Shown one piece after another: positions 32,244-43,620 of a DNA stretch of 64,000 nucleotides. How positions within the stretch are numbered: position 1 is the stretch's first letter; the number at the start of each line of letters is the position of its first letter. The stretch comes from Platerodrilus igneus (lineage: Eukaryota; Arthropoda; Insecta; Coleoptera; Lycidae). The stretch spans positions 650,001 through 714,000 of the forward strand of contig JARFIW010001257.1 of the NCBI GenBank assembly GCA_036346225.1, read 5' to 3'. The notes under the pieces were generated by a model. It was not told the origin of the DNA. It saw only the letters and a list, made by a program, of their open reading frames with translations, and made no database searches. Position numbers and translations under genes: made by a program.

Positions 32244-34046
32244 CCTGTTTCAAATTAACTCGGCACCATTGCTAACTTTGTTATTATTGGAGCTACGAGG
32301 TTGGTTAAATGAGCAAATAAGCTTAGTTTATACAGCTGATTACCGTGGACAGCACAAAAAAATAATTGAACATCGCTGTTTCGAGATATTGATCAAAACA
32401 CTTACTTTTTAAATGGAACACCCTGTATATTTTTAAATTAAATGAAAGAGAAATAAATTTTTAATAAAAAGTCTTATCCACTCTTATATCAAAATCCTTA
32501 AGATAAAGTAAATATTAACAAATTTGTAATTTAATTAAGATAGTCTTGACTTTTAAATAAACCATTTATTTAACACACTAAAATTACATAAAATGTTCAA
32601 AAATCCTCCATTTTCTTGAATGCACATTAAAGTTTGCCTAATAACATCCCCTGTAGCATTTGCAATACTCCTACCGTCAATTGAATTAATACTTAATCGA
32701 ATACTGTTTTCTAATTCTGCTACATTGGTATATCTTCTTTCGTAAATGTTATTTTTTACGTTGTCCTAAAAGAAAAAATTTAAAGGCGACAAGTCTGGTG
32801 AACGAGGTGGCCACTTTATAGAACCATTTGTTCCCATCCACCAGTCTTCAAAACGTCTTTGCATCATTGCGCCAACTTCGCGAAAATTATGTGCTGGAGC
32901 TCCATCTTGCTGGAAGTAAATGGTTTGGCAATCTTCTAGATTAATATCATCCAGGTACTCTTCAAAAACTTCTTCCATAATGTTCATATATCTAGCTCCA
33001 GTAAGCGATCCGTAATAAAACAAAAAGCCCACTATTTTACTACCAATCAAACCACACCATACATTTAAACTAAACTTTGTTTGTGGATGGGATGGGAAAG
33101 TTAACAGTGATTTTCGCGTGACCAGTAATGCATGTTTTTACGGTTAAACATTCCAGAATTCGAAAAATTTGATTCGTCGCTCTAAATTATATTTTTCACG
33201 AGGCCAGGATTTTCTGTACGCGAAACAACTAACCAACGACTTATTTTTTTGCCGATATTTATAAGGAATAAATTTATGTTATCTTAATATTCTATAAATG
33301 ACTGTTAAAGAAAAGTTACTATTTTTTACCAAATCTCTAATAGAATCGTTTAGAAATGCTTCAAATTAAGTTAATACATTTGTTTCAATGTTTTTACTAA
33401 TTATAAATCTCTTTCTAGTGCTTTTCTTCAAAACAAATTTTCATTGTCTTTAAATTTTCTGTACAGAATTAGAAAATATCTTCGGTCTGGAGAATATTGA
33501 TTAGGAAAGTTTTCGTAATAGCAATTTGATGCTCTGGTACTATTTTTCTATTTATTATAAAAGTTTTTTTCCAACATATCACAACTTAAATCTTCAATGA
33601 GTAAAAGGCATTCTAACAATGTTATTAATACTTCTTAAAGTTTAGCTGCTATCAATTAAACACACGAAATGACAAACTTGTTTAAATTTCAAATGAATTC
33701 TGTTCAAACATCCACGCCTGACCTTGATTAAATTACAAATTTGTTAATATTTACTTGTATCTTAAGGATTTTGATTATAAGAGTGTCAATACGACTTTTG
33801 TTAAGAAAGTTTAAATTTTTATCATTTAAATTAAAATTATACAGGGTGTTGCAATTTTAAAAGTAAGTGTTTTGATCAATATCCCTCCTGATAACTAGCG
33901 AATTGTTCAATTTACTTTTTTAGCGCTTTGTCCACGGTAATCAGCTTTGTTAAAACTAAGCTTCTTTGCTCATTTAACCAACCTCGTAGCTCAATAATAA
34001 CAAAGTTAGCAATTAAAGAGTGCCTGAGTTAATTTGAAACAGGCTG
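32241..34046 (-). mobile_element. Mariner-type DNA transposon with about 190-205-bp terminal inverted repeats
   Basis: The left end CAGCCTGTTTCAAATTAACT at 32241 matches the reverse complement of the right end at 34046. Homology continues inward with modest divergence to an inner ACACCCTGTA boundary (about 32428 on the left; mirrored at 33840 on the right). The element is 1806 bp and lies between TA tracts, as expected for TA-targeting IS630/Tc1/mariner elements, although the exact duplicated bases cannot be told apart from the tract. It carries a broken transposase on the minus strand. Confidence 0.82.
32560..33330 (-). pseudogene. Mariner-type transposase pseudogene
   Basis: On the minus strand I read LVKNI, then the first catalytic region DESNFSNSGMFNRKN near 33170. 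After a frameshift comes FSLNVWCGLIGSKIVGF, the second catalytic Asp in YFQQDGAPAHNF, then WPPRSPDLSPLNFFF with 36 residues between the QQDG and SPDL aspartates. The C-terminal ERRYTNVAELENSIR and RQTLMCIQENGGF follow, with a stop between FFF and this part. An N-terminal word, HKFIPYKYRQKN, is seen further upstream. Frameshifts and stops make it inactive. The family is a mariner-like group common in insects, recognised by motif only. Confidence 0.78.
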
Positions 34047-34910
34047 TTATATATATATATATATTATCAGTATATATATAAATAATTTTTCTTTTGACAA
34101 CTAGGTCATTTATTAAAACATTTATTCATGTCTCACTTAAATTAATAGTGTAATACTAAACATACGTTTAGGTTATCATAAACCTTGTTCACATGTTATT
34201 AAAATTCCTGTAAATTTCTAAAATATCTTAAACTATTAAAATGTATTATAATTAAAACTTACTTGGTAACATTATTTTAAAACTATTTGCATGTTGTAAA
34301 ATCTAATAACTAATAGCTAAACTAATCAATTTTATTTAATATATCCTAGGCAGTTAAACAAGTTATCAAATAACATTAGTGTTATCTGAAGTGATACAAT
34401 TTATATTAATTATTCTATACTTTACTTAATAATAAATCTTAATATTTTTATATACAGAGTGAATGTTGAATAAGTACCTTTTAAGATGATTTACCATTAA
34501 GCAGAATAAGCCCAAAATACAGGTATATTAACTGTATTGTAATTGAATAATATTGTTTAACATGTAATTAATTTAATATGTATCATCTTTGTAAACATTA
34601 AGTATTATACTAATTACATGTTTAAATATCTAGTATTATTATGGTGTATAATCATAGTTTAATATAAATTCACTAGTAAAAAGTTATTGATAACTTTTTA
34701 AATTCCTAGATATATTATAAAATATTAAGATTTATTAATGTACAAGTATGAATAGTTTTAAATAATTTAAATAAAGTTTTAATCTATCAGATAACATTTT
34801 AAATAGTTAAGAATATTATTATAAATTTAGAATTTTAATTCTAGATATATATAAAGATAACAAAATTGATTATTTAGTATTACATAATGTTAGTGGAAGA
34901 ATAAAGATTT
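34047..34910. other. AT-rich unassigned spacer
   Basis: Begins with a short TA tract (34048-34065) flanking the mariner-type element. The rest is very AT-rich with no feature I can support. Confidence 0.4.
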
Positions 34911-35790
34911 TAATAAATTGGCCTATTCCCAAGAATAGTTTATTTTATTTTTAAATAAGTTAGTTGATTACTTTAACATTTTATATGTAATATTTAGTAG
35001 TTTGATTATTATTAAATTATATACATTTTATTGTTGGTAAGATATTTTTAAATTTATTCATGGTTTACAAGATTTATACTAACATGTGAACATGGTTTAT
35101 ATAACTTAATGAAAATGTTTAACACATTTTATGCTGTGATGGGTATGGAAATGTTTTAATAAATTGGCCTTATTTTCCAAAGAATAGTATTTTATATTTA
35201 ATAAAATTTCAAGAAATAATCAAAAAAAATATATTATTATATATAACCATATGTTGTTTATATGTAATATTTATGTGTTTGGATTATTTTGTAAGCATTA
35301 TATACATTTCATTCTTTAGTAGTAGATATATTAATTTAATAAATTGGCCTTTATTACAGAGAGTTATTTCTGGGATCCTGGTATACCTAAGTTAGACTGG
35401 TGATTTGATTACCTTTAATTGCCTATGGTGTTTACATGCAATTTTATGTGTCCTGTATCTGTGCATTATCTGCATGTTTAGTAGATAGTCTTAATTTGTG
35501 ACCTATTGCTTCATTTTGCAAAGATAATGCGTACTGAAGTTAACAGTAGAATTTGTATAGATTAATAAATCAAGAAAAGAAATATTACTTTACTACAACC
35601 ATTGTTTTCTTACTTTGATTGTTTTCATTATTTGTGATTTTATTGAACATACTAGTAGTCCATCATTCCTTGTATATAGTTATATGTATGTTAATAAATT
35701 CCTTTATTACAGCTAGGCGAGTTATTTTTCTGGGGTTTCCTTGGCTAGTCACTCCTAATGTTTGACTGTGGTTGATTGTGGTTTCTCGTC
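34911..35790 (+). repeat. Decayed tandem array with the word TAATAAATTGGCC
   Basis: Units begin TTAATAAATTGGCCT at about 34911, 35157 and 35336, with a diverged one (TTAATAAATTCCTTTATTACAG) at about 35693. Spacings are 246, 179 and 357 bp. After the start word the units share AAGAATAGT, TATATGTAATATTTA and TATACATTT words in the same order. The array lies on the 3' side of the L1/Tx1-like LINE and could be its 3' region or an independent repeat. Confidence 0.5.
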
Positions 35791-36179
35791 AATGTGCCAT
35801 GGTGATATACCATGACAATTTTTATTTCCTGCTCACCTAGCCATTTATCATCTTTTGTAAAGTCCTTAATTTGCTGAGAACCACATTGTCTTCATTTTTT
35901 GCAAAATAATGGGGGTTTCACAAGGTTTTCAATCAGTCTGTTTGATGTTATAGGAATATTCAATATGTCATTTTTGCTCTGTGAAAAGTTTTGTATTTGA
36001 TTATTGATTATAATCATAACTTCATGAACGAAAGAGGCGGTAAAGGAATTTGTTCTCAAATTCTATTTAACTCCATTGTGCTTCGTTAAAAAGCCTGTGC
36101 CGAGTAGCTTTAAACGTGCTTGTCTTGATGATATATTTTTTATCAAGGTAGTTCACTGTTAATTAGCTTCTGACATAAG

Positions 36180-37620
36180 GACAACCTCAATGTTTGTTCT
36201 TTTGTTTGAAGTGTACTAGCCTTAGACCACCATCATTAATTGGTAGGCACGTCTTGTTGTTTGGTCCAGTGTTTACCATTCCATAGAAAATCGTTGAACT
36301 TTGCTTGAAATTTGGTCCACATTAAATGGTAGCATCTGCAGAAGATGCCAAATTTTTGATGCTACGTACTGATTTACTATAATCTTTCTTCCTTTAACTG
36401 AACTAGTTGATAATTTCCGTTTCCTTTTACTCAATGTTTCATCGATTTTGTTTAGCAGATTTTCATGTGCGATGCCTGCGTCTTCGGTTTTGTTTCTGCA
36501 TAATTGGATACCTAATACTTTGATGTTAATGAACGACCATGAAATATTTAAAGGAGAAATGCTATGATTCTTCCATTTATCAGTTCAAAAGCCTTTGCTT
36601 TTTTGCATATTAATAATTGCACTGGATTCTCATCAATACATATTGTGTACATCGCGAAAGATTGTAAAATTGTTGTTATTTGATACGAATATGGAAACAT
36701 CATCTGCGTGTGCACTGAGCTCCAGTTAATTTCGATTGTTATTTGTCATAGGTAAACCGGATATGGCGTTGCGACAATAATTAAGGAAGGGTTCCAAGGA
36801 TAAGACAAAAAGAGGATCAAAAAGTGAAGATCCTTGACGAATACCTCTGCCATGATTCATTTTACTGGTTAGAAAGATACCACCGATCTTTACATGTGAT
36901 GTGGAATTAATGCATAAAGTTCTTATACTGTTTATGAAGAGTGGTCCAAAGTTACATCGTTTAAGAACCTCCCATAAATAAGGATGATTTATAAAATCAT
37001 ATGCAGATTTTTGACTTAGATGGATAATAGCTAGAGGAATGTTGCATTTGTTAGCAAGCAATTTAGTGTCTCTGCAAATGTATAATATCTAACAACGATC
37101 TATTTGAAATGGAAGCGCATTGATCAGGATTAATCTGGCCCTCAATAACCTGCATTAGTCGATTTGAGATAGTCTTTGATAAGATCTTATAATGAGTATT
37201 AATATAGAAATAGGTTGCAGTTTGCATTATCTTGTTCTTTTTTTGGAATAAGTGCAATTATTGCTTTAGTGATGCAGGTAGTTTTTGGTTTAGCATGGCG
37301 GTGGAGAAAATTTTGTGGTAGAACGTTTTTAAAATATCCCAAAATTTTACATAAAGCTTAATAGTCAATCTAGGAGATTATAATTTTTGTTTACTTGCTT
37401 AACGAAGTGAGTAAATTCTTCCAATGTATATTGTTTCTCAAACCTCTGCTTTTCTGCATCATTTATTTTTGAAAGATTTTGGTATATAAGAGATTTCATA
37501 TCTATATAAAGGTTGTCTGATGAGTATTTTTCGCTAAAGTGTTTTCTAACTACTATACAAACTTCTAGAGGTTCATTTATGCACTTTCCTCTGATCTGCA
37601 ATTTCTTTAATTGAAGTCAT
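36180..37620 (-). pseudogene. L1/Tx1-like LINE reverse transcriptase remnant
   Basis: Minus-strand order: pre-RT segment at 37601-37365 (EKQRFEKQYTLEEFTHFVKQ); RT fingers at 37257-37063 (YKILSKTISNRLMQVIEG, INPDQCASISNRSLLDII); palm at 37061-36726 (SYLWEV-like helix, KIGGIFLTSKMNHGRGIRQG, SSLFDPLFVLSLEPFL); catalytic box ELSAHADDVSIF near 36720 with both Asp kept; then IKVLGIQLCRNK, KRKRKLSTSSVKGRKIIVNQ and ASKIWHLLQMLPF. The last words are typical of the L1/Tx1 clade. Stops and shifts between segments show it is dead. No endonuclease is seen upstream, as expected for 5' truncation. Confidence 0.78.
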
Positions 37621-39636
37621 GCATGTTGAATTAATCTCCGAATTACCAGTCAGTCATTGTTGTAATGTTATTTGTATTTTCTAGAGCTGTAATATGTGTT
37701 GCGTTGTTTTTAAAGGCCATTTTCACTTCATTCAAAAAGTTTGCTGTTTACTTATTGTAACGTGTAACGTTACCATAAACTGTTCGACTGTAATTATTAT
37801 AATTTGGAACTAAGATGGACTAAATATTATAAGTCGGAACACTGGAGCTGGGATGGTTGCCAAAGAAAATACAACTCACCTCTACATTCACAAAGTCCAT
37901 GAAAAAGATGTAAAATAATCTGATTAAAATAACGACCTTTGGAATCTTCCGGACTAACTAGGAACTCTAACTTCCGTGGTTATTTCAAGAGACTAGGGGG
38001 GGTGGGTGGTTATGTATTAACGGATACTACCAAGGCGCCACTACTTTGTTAATTTTTATTTAATAACGAGGAAGCACTAATAGGAAAAAGTAGAAACCAA
38101 TTAGTGTACAAACGCATCTGAGCACAAAAGCTCTGTTGTCACACCTCTAACCTTGTACCTGCAAGAAAAGGTTGAATATTTAAATCACAAGGGGTCACTA
38201 TTTGCGTCTTTAGATATAAATATAACACATCAAATATATGAAAAATATACCTCTTTCCTCAGCTATGTTAGACCTAAATTTTATACACCATCTTGTTCTG
38301 TAAATACGGTTAAAATTGGAATGACCTTTTCTTGCTAGATTCAATACCTTTTAAATAAAAGTTTATGACTGATAATTCCTCAATCATGAATATCTTGTGT
38401 TATTTAAGACACCAATAATAAGTGTTGATACAAGAATATTTATATTTATTATAACTGAAATATTATCGAAACAATTTTTAGTTGACAGTTACTAAGTTCA
38501 AACTTGGTGCTATTTCAATTAAATCTTATAAGCTGACCTTTAAATTTCAGAATCGCCCTAATTAATTTTTGGGCATTTTATAAATTTTATTTACATTATT
38601 CCTCAATATCGTAGAGAGCAGATCTGATATCTTTGATTTACACTAGTACAGGATTTTATACTGTGGTACATAAAATTTACGTACGCAATAGTTAGTCAAG
38701 TTAACTGTTTATTTAATTTCTATTTAGAATTTTTTTTAACACAGCAAGTTCTAGTAAGTTTGAATCCCTATTTAGACTATTCTTTTATTAATGAAATTTT
38801 TACACGCAAATAATCACCACTCACATACATGCCATAACAGAAATCTTCATATAATAAACGATGAGTTACAGTTGGAACATATTTTAAATGTGTTTTCCAG
38901 TTTCAGAAATTTACTACATTAATAGCTGTATCGCTAACAATGCGAATATGAACAATTTAAACATAACTCTTGTTATTACATTATAGAATTTAATATAGTT
39001 TAAATAAATTTAATATAATTGTGCTACAAGAAAATGGGAGATTAGACAGAGTATTTAAATAAAAAATATACGAACCATTGATTACTATCATCCAAATTGT
39101 TTCTACTTAACCGTAATTATGGACACTGCTAACTCAAAGCGATTCTCCAGTTGCTGGAGCTAGAAGTCGGGAAAGACGTCCTTGCTCTATGACAGGTAAG
39201 AAGCGACTGACTAGTTTTTGAACATTGTAGATGGGTGTCGCATAGTGAAACAAACAACATCAGGCGTGACCGTGTATCGAAACTGCACGATTTCTGGGTT
39301 AACCTTATTTGAACTAGAACAAAATAATCGTAAATTGAAGGTTTTATGAAAGCGAAACTTTGTTTATGAGGAACAAAAATATACCGGGTACTTTATAATT
39401 ATATAGCATTAAATGTTTTATCAAAACGAATATTTATGAAACTAAAAATGATTCTGAATCAAAAATATTCAGTTATAAGAGTTCTGGAAAATGAACATGC
39501 TACATTATTTGTTAACTCAATCCAAACAGATTTGAAACCAAATTACATGGATAAATCTTAATGTAATTAACAGTATATTTGCGTTAACACAGACATAACT
39601 ATCTAAATATGTTTGTATCTCTATAAACACCCGTAA
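37621..39636. other. Unassigned spacer
   Basis: No gene recognised. A TGTAACGTGTAACGTTAC word near 37757-37775 forms a short hairpin. A G-run (AGGGGGGGTGGGTGG) lies near 37995. The patch 39120-39260 is more G+C-rich and has a donor-like CAGGTAAG, but no frame supports an exon. Confidence 0.35.
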
Positions 39637-39770
39637 GTGTGTACACTTATACAAGCCCACACAATGCATGCTCATGCACACACACATGCCTACCTCACAC
39701 CCACAGTCATATACTCACTCTCATGTATACATGCACGTACACGCATCCTTGTGTATATACATATCTTGTT
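39637..39770. repeat. Degenerate CA/TG-rich simple repeat
   Basis: The plus strand is built of CACA, CATG and TATACA words. All three plus frames are open over about 180 bp because of this bias, so the frames there are not evidence of a gene. Confidence 0.7.
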
Positions 39771-39889
39771 TACCGATTCTTTATATTTGCTTACATGTCT
39801 ATACCAAAATGCCTACTAACTCATGTTCCTTTGATGTAGCAATTTTTATATTCATTGAGTGAAAAATTCTTGAATTAACTGTACCCATA

Positions 39890-40539
39890 ATATAGAATCA
39901 ATTTACTCAAAATGTTTCATAATTATGTGCCAAGTCTAAATCTTCTAGTACATAAGGCTCGTTTATTAATTGCTGCATCATGCTGTAGGACTAATATACG
40001 AAGAAAGTAGCAATTGGTAAACTAAAAAGTGTAACTGTATAATTTTTGTGTGCTACATTTAGTTTAAATTTTGATAACAAGTAACTTTCCGAAGTTTGAC
40101 TTTGTATTTGAAATTCTTGTCTAAGTTGTATGGAGGACCGAACTGTTTTGTAATCGGGATAAATTTTGTGTTTCTTCAGATACAAAAAACAATAATTTAT
40201 TTTGTGCTTGCTCTAATTGTTTCACTTGGTACGCTAAATGTTGATGCCATATAGTAGATGCATATTCAATTATTAGTCACACTAAAGGGAAATATAAAAT
40301 TCTTACGATTTTTATATTTTGGAATCAACTTGATTGTCTAATTATAAAGCCTAGCATTTTATAACGTTCAGATGTTATTTTTTCAATATACGGGTTGTAA
40401 TTTAATTTATATGTATAGATGACACCTAAGTCAGTTACTTTTTTAACCTTTGTTAGTAATTGCCCATTGATAGTATAATTGTATAGTAATGGCATCTTAC
40501 ATCTCGAGAATGTCATCACTAAATACTTTAGAATATTAA

Positions 40540-40541
<2 letters not shown>
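39890..40541 (-). pseudogene. Jockey-like LINE, C-terminal RT/tail part
   Basis: On the minus strand, YLVMTFSRCKMPLLYNYTIN, VTDLGVIYTYKLNYNPYIEK and YKMLGFIIRQSS are the post-catalytic RT words of a jockey-type LINE. They are followed past a shift by EYASTIWHQHLAYQVKQLEQ and scattered C-terminal words to about 39890. The segment is separated from the upstream RT part (42063 and higher) by LTR B and its TA tracts. About 170 codons, including the catalytic boxes, are missing between the two parts. Confidence 0.75.

Positions 40542-40577
<36 letters not shown>
40542..40577. repeat. (TA)n tract left of LTR B
   Basis: A 36-bp AT run between LINE sequence and the LTR end TGCTGTGAT. Confidence 0.95.
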
Positions 40578-40579
<2 letters not shown>

Positions 40580-42010
40580 CTGTGATATCTCCTTTACATT
40601 CGGCCCCACGATTGGGCATGTCATCAAATGCTGTGATATTAATCCCAGCGTTGAGCCGTCATAAATTTTGTTGTGAAATTTACCCCTAATAATCAAGCAC
40701 CTATGATGTGGAATGTTAAGTTATGGTTTTTGCCCTGGCTAGCTTATTTAATTAAATAAAGCACTTCTACAATACACAATATAATGATTAAATATTTACA
40801 TCTCTCAAAATTTTCCCCTTTTCAGATATTTACATATACCAGATTTATGATATTTGAAGCCAGCAAAACTATCTTTTTACTTATTTTTAGGGACTTTTGA
40901 ACGTTCCAAGATGACTATTCCCTTTGTCATAAATTGTTAAATGAACCCACTATGTTTTGTTGACTCTTATAGATACAAAATGATAAATATTGAATTAAAA
41001 ACAGTTTTCAATAATAAATTGTATCAGATTGCTAACCTGGAACGGTTCTGTAGTTCCTTCCTAGCCTGTGATCTGCATCCCCATGAGTTGTTTTGTGCCA
41101 AGTCTGAATATGTCCAAATTGAAAGTCAAATTTAGAAGTCGACATCAAAACCAAAATTACAATCCAGATCCAAATTACATGTAGGTATTAGAATCCAATT
41201 TTAAATATCTGTATGAGAACAACTTCGATTTAGATATTAAAATCCCATTTAAATGTAGGTATTAAGACAATTTCAATCTCGGTATTAAAATAATTTAAGA
41301 TCCAATTTAAATACCAGTATTAAAAGCCCTGTTTTATTAGTGTTAGAAATGGATTTTAATTAAGTCGTTATTACTTACGTCTATAATAGATCGGCTTATT
41401 GGTTGCACAAATTCGTACACTTTTTAAAATGATTTCACTTTAATTTTTGTTTCACTGGTTACGTAAAATACTTAGTACTTTCGAACATAGTTGTAGCCCA
41501 GTTTGAATGTATACTAACTCGTCGCTTCATCCTTATCGTATTTAAAGCCGTACCTCCACCTCCACCTATTATTATCTAAACTGAATACTCTGGTGCTTGT
41601 TTATTTCTACATAATATTGGATTTTTGAACAAATTTGAATTCTTCCTGTTACGTACGATTTTCTAATAATGCATAATTTAGATTGTGTGTACGATGATAT
41701 TTTTAACGCAATTGTTAAATATTTGTAATGCTAATTCATATAGGTTTCTCGTTGATTTAATTTTGATGCATTTTGTTGCGTTTTCAAATCTTATCTTAAC
41801 TTATAAACTACTCTTGGATATTTCTATGTTCTTATGCATTTAATCCCATGTATTTTATATACAGTGTGCTCTCAATTAACAATATGTATAGTGACCTATT
41901 TACTCTTATAATATCTGGAATTATGTGCTTTTGTTAACTGGAAGTTGTTTTTATTTATTCTACGACCCCTATGACTTAACCTACCCCCAAACTACCCTAT
42001 AATTATAGCA
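40578..42010 (-). mobile_element. LTR B (solo LTR candidate), minus orientation
   Basis: It runs from TGCTGTGATATCTCC at 40578 to AATTATAGCA at 42010 (1433 bp), i.e. TG...CA ends. Both sides are TA tracts, beyond which lie the two parts of one LINE. It shares with LTR A the left sub-repeats (GATTGGGC plus TGCTGTGAAAT words), the TTATATACAGTGTGCT word, and the right end CCCCTATGACTTAACCTACC. No internal coding region is present, so it is most simply a solo LTR. An internal array of GTAGGTATTA words lies at about 41160-41330. Confidence 0.72.
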
Positions 42011-42062
42011 ATATATATATATATATATATATGTATATATTTTTATATATATATATATATAA
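42011..42062. repeat. (TA)n tract right of LTR B
   Basis: An interrupted AT run of about 52 bp. Confidence 0.95.
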
Positions 42063-43620
42063 TGAAGTTGCTTACTATTTTGTAAGGATTCGTAAATTTT
42101 GTTAATGAATACAGATAAGTTAGTTGAGATTGATTTTTCCCATACGAAAGTATGTTGAGCATTGCGAATTAGTGGTTTCATATGTTCATATAATGTATAG
42201 AAAATAATTTTTTCCATCAATTTAGATGGTGTAGAAATAATTGATATTGGCCTATAATTTTGTATTTCAGATCTTGGCCTTTTTTGTGTAATGGAACAGC
42301 AATTATTCTTTCCAAATTTCAGGTAATGTAGAGGTTTTTAAGATCAAATTGAAAATGTAATAAAAATGAGGAACAGAACATGAAGATACTCTGAACATCC
42401 ATAGAGGGATCATATGAACACCCTGCACTTTTTTTGGCCTTAGGCGTTTTATATCATTATTATAATCTTTGCGCATTATATACCATATGTTAAATATGTC
42501 TGTTGCGTCATTAATGCAGAGCGCTTTGTCTTTAATGTTATAAGCCAAATTAGCATTATGTGTATATACCGATTGAAAGTATGTATCAAATTCGTTTGGA
42601 GCTTCATTATCATTGAGTGCATCCTCGAACGCATTTTTTATTCCAACTACATTTATATTTTCTATCTGTTTGTTTTTATGAAGGCCCAAAATTGACTTGA
42701 GTTGCTCACTACAGCTTCTTTTGGTCTCTTTAGATATTCATCGTACGTAGCTTGTGTTTTACATTTCAACATATTTCTGGTTTCAATGTATTTTATATTA
42801 TATGACTGTGATAGACATTTCAATCATATAAATTTCTCTTTTAATTTGTAACACTTAATTATTTCTTATGTAAACCAGATGGGATAACTATGCTGCTTGG
42901 AAATTACTCTTGACACATGTAAATTTGAATATACTATATATAATGGTGTACATTTTTTTGAACCATCTTATTTATATCATTACTGATTAAGACTTTTTTC
43001 CAGCAAGTATCTCTAAGAGATACTGCAAGGTTGTAAAATATGCTTCTTCAAGGTTGTAATGTCTATTGCCCAACAAAGCTGATTTATTTGTCTTTTTTGG
43101 CAATATCTATGGTTATTGAAATTGATGGGTGATAAACATCTTTTTTTAACATGTTCAGCTATCAACAAGAAAAGTGTATCTAGAAACATCAGGCACAATC
43201 ACTAAATCCAATGTTTTATCTTGTAGGTTTACTACATTGTCTATTAATTGTAGTGAGTGCAAATTTAGGAATGCATTTAACTCTTTATGTTGAATATCTA
43301 CTTCATACCACATCATACTACTTCCCCGTTATTTTATTGAGGTTAAAGTCTACAAATATACATATATTGTTGTTTGTTATTTGTGTATATATATGTGTAC
43401 AAACTAATAAAATTGTATATTTAATTGCGACGGTGGTATATATACTACAGTGAGAGAAAAAATTTGGTCCATAAATTTAATGTTCATAAGTGATTCAAAT
43501 ACTGTATACTACCAGCTACTAATACTCTTCCACCTTTACTTTATTGAATAAATGATATATTTCTACCTCTTCTATATAGATTATAATGCTTGTTATCCAA
43601 AAATTCACTGTCTAATATAG
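42063..43620 (-). pseudogene. Jockey-like LINE ORF2: endonuclease part and RT start
   Basis: On the minus strand the endonuclease reads DSEFLDNKHYNLYRRG, FIQ-stop-SKGGRVLVAG, VDFNLNKITGK and LIDNVVNLQDKTLDLVIVPD. After it come linker words, then NEFDTYFQSVYTHN, FYYIFNLILKTSTLPEIWKE and, after a shift, NYRPISIISTPSKLMEKIIF and NAQHTFVWEKSISTNLSVFI, the RT fingers. It stops at the TA tract before motif A. The order and style fit jockey-type LINEs. There are several stops and shifts. Confidence 0.78.

Noticed and set aside
39637..39862. Three overlapping plus-strand frames
   Set aside because: All come from CA/TG-biased simple sequence.
40325..40696. One continuous protein through the TA tract (Tyr-Ile runs)
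   Set aside because: TA tracts read as Tyr-Ile in every frame. The left part is LINE RT and the right part is an LTR end, so the frame is accidental. The same applies at 17400, 32170, 42000, 49760, 51390 and 57300.
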